A stretch of 64,000 nucleotides of DNA from Microbacterium sp. CSI-V. GTDB lineage: Bacteria; Actinomycetota; Actinomycetes; Actinomycetales; Microbacteriaceae. Made by a program: the position numbers and the translations under genes. The DNA is taken from positions 682,001-746,000 of the forward strand of contig NZ_MTQM01000008.1 in the NCBI RefSeq assembly GCF_001984105.1, in the 5' to 3' direction. Every line of letters begins with the position of its first letter. The first letter of the stretch is position 1. Positions 59,917 through 64,000 of this stretch are shown piece by piece. The notes under the pieces are model-generated. The model was given only the letters and a program-made list of their open reading frames with translations, did not search any database and was not told the origin of the DNA.

Positions 59917-59955
59917 CTCCGCCGCCCGGGACCCCGAGGGACCCGGGCGGCGGAG
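59917..59955. terminator. Intercistronic hairpin after the third binding protein gene
   Basis: Perfect 14-bp stem CTCCGCCGCCCGGG with an 11-base loop, between binding protein and permease genes, as in the two other importers. Confidence 0.75.
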
Positions 59956-59986
59956 CCGCACCCTTCCCCACGGAGACGAGGACGTC

Positions 59987-60955
59987 ATGAGCACAACACT
60001 TCGACCGAGCGAAGCGGCTCGGACCGAGACCGAGCGGGTGGTCCTGCCGCGCCGCGGACGGCGCCGCGCCCCGGCTCCCCGGCGGCCCGGACTGCTGAAG
60101 TTCGGCCACTGGTGGTGGGCGCTCCCCGGGATCGTCTTCGTCATCGGCATCCACTACGTCGCCACGAGCGTCGGCGGGTTCTTCGCCTTCACGAACTGGA
60201 CCGGTATCGGCGCGTTCGAGCTGATCGGCCTCGACAACTTCGTCAAGATCTTCCAGGACCCCACCAAGCTCGGCGCCCTCTGGAACACGCTGTTCCTCGC
60301 GTTCGGGTCGGTGATCCTCAGCAACGTCCTCGGCCTGGGCTTCGCGCTCGGGCTCAACCGCGGGCTCAAGTCCCGCTACATCCTGCGCACCCTGTTCTTC
60401 ATGCCGGTGGTGCTGAGCCCCCTCGCGACCTCCTACATCTGGAAGTTCATCTTCGACTACAACGGTCCGCTCAACCTCGCGCTGCGCGGGGTCGGCCTCG
60501 GGAACATCGCCCGCGCCTGGGTCGCCGATCCGACCTGGGCGATCTGGACCGTCCTCATCGTGCTGGTGTGGCAGAACATCGGCTTCGCGATGGTCATCTA
60601 CATGGCCGGCCTCGCCGCCGTGCCGGTCGAGATCGAGGAGGCCGCCGCCATCGACGGGGCGAACCTCTGGCAGCGCTTCTGGCACGTCACCCTGCCGTCG
60701 ATCCGCCCCGCGGTCGCGATCGCCACGACCCTCGGTCTCGTCAACGGCCTGCGCGTCTTCGACCAGATCATGGCCCTCACCGGCGGCGGCCCCGCGGCGG
60801 CCACCGAGACCCTCGCGACGCAGGTCTACAAGCAGTCGTTCGCCCTCGGCAACTTCGGGTACGGCGCGGCGCTCGCCCTCCTGCTCACCCTCATCATCCT
60901 GGTCTTCGCCGTCGTGCAGCAGCGCGTGACCGCCGGTCGTTCCGAGGAGTCCTGA
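59987..60955 (+). CDS. Sugar ABC transporter permease (MalF type)
   Basis: Permease of 322 residues with a long basic N-terminal tail, six helices and the EAA loop EIEEAAAIDGANLWQRF. GGAGACGAGG precedes the ATG. Forms the channel with the next gene, one base downstream of its stop. Confidence 0.93.
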   Translation: MSTTLRPSEAARTETERVVLPRRGRRRAPAPRRPGLLKFGHWWWALPGIVFVIGIHYVATSVGGFFAFTNWTGIGAFELIGLDNFVKIFQDPTKLGALWNTLFLAFGSVILSNVLGLGFALGLNRGLKSRYILRTLFFMPVVLSPLATSYIWKFIFDYNGPLNLALRGVGLGNIARAWVADPTWAIWTVLIVLVWQNIGFAMVIYMAGLAAVPVEIEEAAAIDGANLWQRFWHVTLPSIRPAVAIATTLGLVNGLRVFDQIMALTGGGPAAATETLATQVYKQSFALGNFGYGAALALLLTLIILVFAVVQQRVTAGRSEES

Positions 60956-60956
60956 C

Positions 60957-61793
60957 ATGTTCCGCTACACCAAGCTCACCGCGCTCCGCGAGTTCGGTTT
61001 CTGGCTCCTCGCGCTGGTGTTCCTGCTGCCGTTCTACTTCCTCGTCACGACGGCGCTGAAGTCCGACCGCGAGGTCATCACCTCGTCGACGCTCGCGCCC
61101 CCGGCCGCCCCGGACTTCGGCAACTTCATCAAGGTGCTCACCGCGACCGGCAACTCGAACGTCGTGATGGGCCTCGTCAACAGCATCGTCATCACCGCCG
61201 GCAGCATCGTCCTGATGGTGCTGCTCGGCTCGCTCACCGGGTACGTCATCGCCCGCAGCACCCGCCGCTGGAGCCGCGCGGTCTACTACCTGTTCCTCGT
61301 CGCCATCGTGCTGCCCACGCAGCTGGGCACCGTGCCGCTCTACATCGGGGCCCGTTCGCTCGGACTCACCGGCTCCGCCTGGGGCATGATCATCCTCTAC
61401 ACCGGGATGCTGCTGCCGCTGGCGATCTTCCTGTACGCCGGATTCTTCCGGGGCCTCGGCACCGAGTACGAAGAGGCCGCCACGATCGACGGCGCCACCC
61501 GGACGCAGATCTTCTTCCGCATCGTGCTGCCGCTGATGTCGCCGGCGACGGGAACCGTCGCGATCCTCGCGGGTCTGATCGTGTGGAACGACTTCTTCAC
61601 GTCGCTGATCTTCCTCGGCGGCTCGGCGAACCAGACGCTCCCGGTCGCCATGTACTACTACATCGGCTCGCTGGTCTCGGCCTGGAACCAGATCTTCGCG
61701 ATCGTCATCGTCTCGATGGTGCCGATCCTCGCCTTCTACCTCTTCGCTCAGAAGCGTTTCATCCAAGGTTTCGCCGGCGGCCTCAAGGGCTAG
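60957..61793 (+). CDS. Sugar ABC transporter permease (MalG type)
   Basis: Permease of 278 residues with six helices and EAA loop EYEEAATIDGATRTQIFF. As in the other two systems no ATPase gene is present. A GGATGCC/GGCATCC hairpin (61807-61831) follows. Confidence 0.93.
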   Translation: MFRYTKLTALREFGFWLLALVFLLPFYFLVTTALKSDREVITSSTLAPPAAPDFGNFIKVLTATGNSNVVMGLVNSIVITAGSIVLMVLLGSLTGYVIARSTRRWSRAVYYLFLVAIVLPTQLGTVPLYIGARSLGLTGSAWGMIILYTGMLLPLAIFLYAGFFRGLGTEYEEAATIDGATRTQIFFRIVLPLMSPATGTVAILAGLIVWNDFFTSLIFLGGSANQTLPVAMYYYIGSLVSAWNQIFAIVIVSMVPILAFYLFAQKRFIQGFAGGLKG

Positions 61794-61806
61794 GGCGCAC
61801 CCCGAA

Positions 61807-61831
61807 TGGATGCCAGGACACCCGGCATCCA
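61807..61831. terminator. Small hairpin between permease and isomerase genes
   Basis: TGGATGCC with a 9-base loop and GGCATCCA. Too weak for full termination; may separate importer and enzyme mRNA levels. Confidence 0.45.
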
Positions 61832-61865
61832 CCGGTCGGCGCGCCCGCACAACGAAAGGACCCCC

Positions 61866-62660
61866 ATGTATCAGCTCGCCCCCAACATCGAACTGCTCTT
61901 CACCGAGGCCGGCGATTACCACGACCGCGTGCGCGCGGCGGCCGCGGCCGGTTTCGACGCCGTCGAGATCTGGGGTCCGACCGGCGTGGACGCCCCCGCG
62001 ACCCCGAAGGACCTCCCGGCGCTGAAGGCCGCGCTCGAGGAGACCGGCACGCAGCTCACCGCGCAGCTCGCCGAGCCGCGGACGCAGTTCATGATCCCGC
62101 CGTGGGACCACTCGGAGTTCTACCGCAAGCTCGACGAGGGCGTCGCGATCGCGCAGGACCTCGGCTGCCCCCGCATCGTCGTCGGCAGCGGCACGGGCTT
62201 CGGCGGCTGGAAGCGGCAGGTGCAGCTGGACAAGCTGATCGAGATCTATCGGAAGGCCGTCGCGCAGATCGACGGTTCGGGCGTCACGCTCGTGCTGGAG
62301 CCCGTGAACGTCCGCGTCGACCACCCGGGTTCGCTGCTCGACCGCACGTCCGAGGCCGTCTACGTCGCGCGCGGCGTGGAGTCGCCGCAGTTCGGTGTGC
62401 TCTACGACATCTACCACTCGGCCGTCGAGGGCGAGGACATGGAGGCGGAGCTCGAGAACGCGGGCGACCTCGTCAAGTACGTGCAGCTCGCCGACGCCCC
62501 CGGGCGCGGGGAGCCGGGGACGGGCGACCTCGACTGGGCCGAGCGCTTCCGCCTGCTGCGCGCGAGCGGATACGACGGGCCGATCGGCCTGGAGTACTAC
62601 CCCACGACCGAGTCCGCGGCATCCGTCGCCCACATCGTCGAGCTGGGGCGCACGGCATGA
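61866..62660 (+). CDS. Hydroxypyruvate isomerase-like TIM-barrel sugar isomerase/epimerase
   Basis: Xylose-isomerase-like protein of 264 residues of the Hyi group: catalytic-pair candidates Glu145 (LEPVN) and Glu243 (GLEYYP), metal region LYDIYH and the loop VQLADAPGRGEPGTGDLDW, which is characteristic of hydroxypyruvate isomerases. AAAGGA precedes the ATG. Coupled by ATGA to the oxidoreductase gene. In this setting it may isomerise or process the keto-sugar left after C-deglycosylation rather than hydroxypyruvate. Confidence 0.85.
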   Translation: MYQLAPNIELLFTEAGDYHDRVRAAAAAGFDAVEIWGPTGVDAPATPKDLPALKAALEETGTQLTAQLAEPRTQFMIPPWDHSEFYRKLDEGVAIAQDLGCPRIVVGSGTGFGGWKRQVQLDKLIEIYRKAVAQIDGSGVTLVLEPVNVRVDHPGSLLDRTSEAVYVARGVESPQFGVLYDIYHSAVEGEDMEAELENAGDLVKYVQLADAPGRGEPGTGDLDWAERFRLLRASGYDGPIGLEYYPTTESAASVAHIVELGRTA

Positions 62661-64000
62661 GCGGGCGGCAGTACCCCGCGTCGGTCGACGTCGCGATCGT
62701 CGGGAGCGGCCCTACGGGCGCGGCGTACGCCCGCGTGATCTCGGAGCGCGCGCCGGACCTGACGGTCGCGATGTTCGAGGTGGGTCCGACCGTGTCCGAC
62801 CCGCCCGGCGCGCACGTGAAGAACATCGCCGAGCCGGCCGAGCGCACGCGCGCGCAGGTCGCGTCGGAGGGCCCGGGGGAGCGGGGAACGAAGGTCGTCA
62901 GCCCCGGTGCCGCCAAGGCCGGGGTGCGCGGGGCGCGTCCCGGAACGTTCCTGCTCGACGACGGCTACGTCTTCGAGGGCGAGGACGGCCTGCCGGTCGC
63001 GGCGATGTCGAGCAACGTGGGCGGCATGGCCGCCCACTGGACCGGCGCGTGCCCGTGGCCGAACGAGAGCGAGCGCATCGGGTTCCTCCCCGACATGGAC
63101 GAACTCCTCGCCGAGGCCGAGCGTCTGCTCGGCGTCACGCGGGACGCCTTCGACTCCGCCCCGTTCGGCGAGATCGTGCGCGAACGGCTGGCTGCCGCGG
63201 TCGACGACGGACGCACGGACGCGACGAAGGTGCAGCGGATGCCGCTGGCCGTGCACCGGCGCGACGACGGTCGCCTGGTGTGGTCGGGGTCGGACGTGGT
63301 CCTCGGCGACGTGACGCGGACGAACCCCGCGTTCTCGTTGTTCGACGAGTCGCTCGTGACCTCGGTGGTCCTCGCCGACGGGCGCGCGGCGGGCGTCGTC
63401 GTCCGCGACCTGCGCTCGGGCGAAGAGCACGAGGTCGCCGCGCGGGCGGTCGTCGTCGCCGCCGACGCGCTGCGGACGCCGCAGCTGCTGTGGGCCTCGG
63501 GGGTGCGCCCGCCGGCCCTCGGCCGATACCTCAACGACCAGGCGCAGGTGGTGTTCGCGTCGCGGCTGCGCGACGTCGCCCCCCTCGGGGCCGACGCTCC
63601 GGCCACCGGACTCGCCGAGTACAGCGGCGTCAGCTGGGTGCCGTTCACCGACGCCGTGCCGTTCCACGGGCAGATCATGCAGCTCGACGCCTCGCCGATC
63701 GCGCTCGCCGAGGACGACCCGGTCGTGCCGGGGTCGATCGTCGGTCTCGGGCTGTTCTGCGCGAAGGACCTGCAGGCCGACGACCGCGTCGAGTTCGACG
63801 ACGCGCACGTCGACGGGTACGGGATGCCGGCTCCCCGCATCCACTACACCCTCACCGCTCGCGATCACGAGGTGATCGAGCGCGCCCGCGCGGAGATCAC
63901 GCGTCTGGCCGAGGCGATCGGCGATCCGGTCGGCGACCGGCCCTTCACCCTCCCGCTGGGGTCGTCGCTGCACTACCAGGGCTCGACGCGCATGGGTGCC
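62657..64000 (+). CDS. GMC/pyranose-oxidase-like FAD oxidoreductase, candidate C-glycoside 3-oxidase (3' end missing)
   Basis: GMC-family flavoenzyme; 448 residues are in the window and the frame is still open at the edge. GSGPTG (16-21) binds FAD; VGGMAAHWT places His127 where pyranose 2-oxidases attach FAD covalently; SLHYQGSTRMG near the window end holds the catalytic His439. Bacterial relatives (CarA-type) oxidise the 3-hydroxyl of the sugar in C-glycosides, the step required before C-C cleavage by the deglycosidase. ATGA overlap with the isomerase gene. Specificity is inferred from motifs and neighbours. Confidence 0.85.
   Translation, partial: MSGRQYPASVDVAIVGSGPTGAAYARVISERAPDLTVAMFEVGPTVSDPPGAHVKNIAEPAERTRAQVASEGPGERGTKVVSPGAAKAGVRGARPGTFLLDDGYVFEGEDGLPVAAMSSNVGGMAAHWTGACPWPNESERIGFLPDMDELLAEAERLLGVTRDAFDSAPFGEIVRERLAAAVDDGRTDATKVQRMPLAVHRRDDGRLVWSGSDVVLGDVTRTNPAFSLFDESLVTSVVLADGRAAGVVVRDLRSGEEHEVAARAVVVAADALRTPQLLWASGVRPPALGRYLNDQAQVVFASRLRDVAPLGADAPATGLAEYSGVSWVPFTDAVPFHGQIMQLDASPIALAEDDPVVPGSIVGLGLFCAKDLQADDRVEFDDAHVDGYGMPAPRIHYTLTARDHEVIERARAEITRLAEAIGDPVGDRPFTLPLGSSLHYQGSTRMGA

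Noticed and set aside
61866..62660. Glyoxylate-pathway hydroxypyruvate isomerase
   Set aside because: Family motifs fit, but no glyoxylate carboligase or tartronate semialdehyde reductase gene is adjacent; the glycoside context argues for a keto-sugar substrate.

Overview
The window is chromosomal DNA from a high-GC actinobacterium, most likely Microbacterium or a close Microbacteriaceae relative. This rests on the dense GC-rich coding, frequent GTG/TTG starts, many probable leaderless genes (a -10-like box 6-7 nt before the start codon), the zinc-motif-free rpmB-rpmG-rpsN cluster, and the recurrent GCATCC/GGATGC word typical of these genomes. About 56 real genes are visible. I see no rRNA, tRNA, CRISPR array, transposase or phage gene, and no gene-free stretch exceeds about 300 bases.

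Layout. (1) 1-2.2 kb: 3' part of an E1-beta gene and a complete E2 gene of a 2-oxoacid dehydrogenase. (2) 2.3-11.4 kb: LacI regulator divergent from a sugar ABC importer, a GH78 alpha-L-rhamnosidase and a secreted GH39-like modular glycosidase. (3) 11.5-13.7 kb: a patchy region with a 65-bp direct repeat, two small membrane protein genes (one SdpI-like), a secreted SGND-repeat protein and a duplicated scrap of a transporter gene. (4) 13.7-23.2 kb: DHA2 exporter, second LacI regulator and a second rhamnoside operon (importer, zinc dehydrogenase, GH78). (5) 23.3-31.8 kb: zinc homeostasis (znuACB-like, zur, UPF0718/TIGR03943 pair), then a membrane-anchored propeller-like protein, a DNA glycosylase, zinc-independent ribosomal proteins L28/L33/S14, and HU. 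(6) 31.9-43.4 kb: CopD-CtaG fusion, thioredoxin reductase-like protein with a divergent MerR regulator, PIF1-like helicase, heme oxygenase under a DtxR-type box, a serine-hydrolase-like protein lacking its catalytic Ser/Lys, DMT exporter, CorA and an amino-acid permease. (7) 43.4-50.9 kb: 4-hydroxybenzoate/protocatechuate catabolism (pobA, IclR regulator, pcaHGBDC, MFS carrier). (8) 51.1-64 kb: a predicted C-glycoside catabolic locus with two tandem proteins that each join a C-glycoside deglycosidase beta-subunit-like domain to a TIM-barrel alpha-subunit-like domain, TetR and LysR regulators, a GH-A-like protein without the usual catalytic glutamates, a class A flavin monooxygenase, a third ABC importer, a hydroxypyruvate-isomerase-like enzyme and a GMC/pyranose-oxidase-like oxidoreductase that runs off the window.

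How the genes may work together (inference): the window reads like a toolkit for plant glycosides. The GH78 enzymes remove rhamnose from rhamnosides, the GMC oxidase and fused deglycosidases would oxidise and cleave C-glycosides, and pob/pca would channel simple phenolic acids toward the beta-ketoadipate pathway. The last steps (pcaIJ, pcaF) are not in the window. All three importers lack their own ATPase gene, so a shared MsiK-type ATPase elsewhere is implied. Two families of long intergenic palindromes punctuate the modules and in several cases supply the stop codon of the preceding gene.
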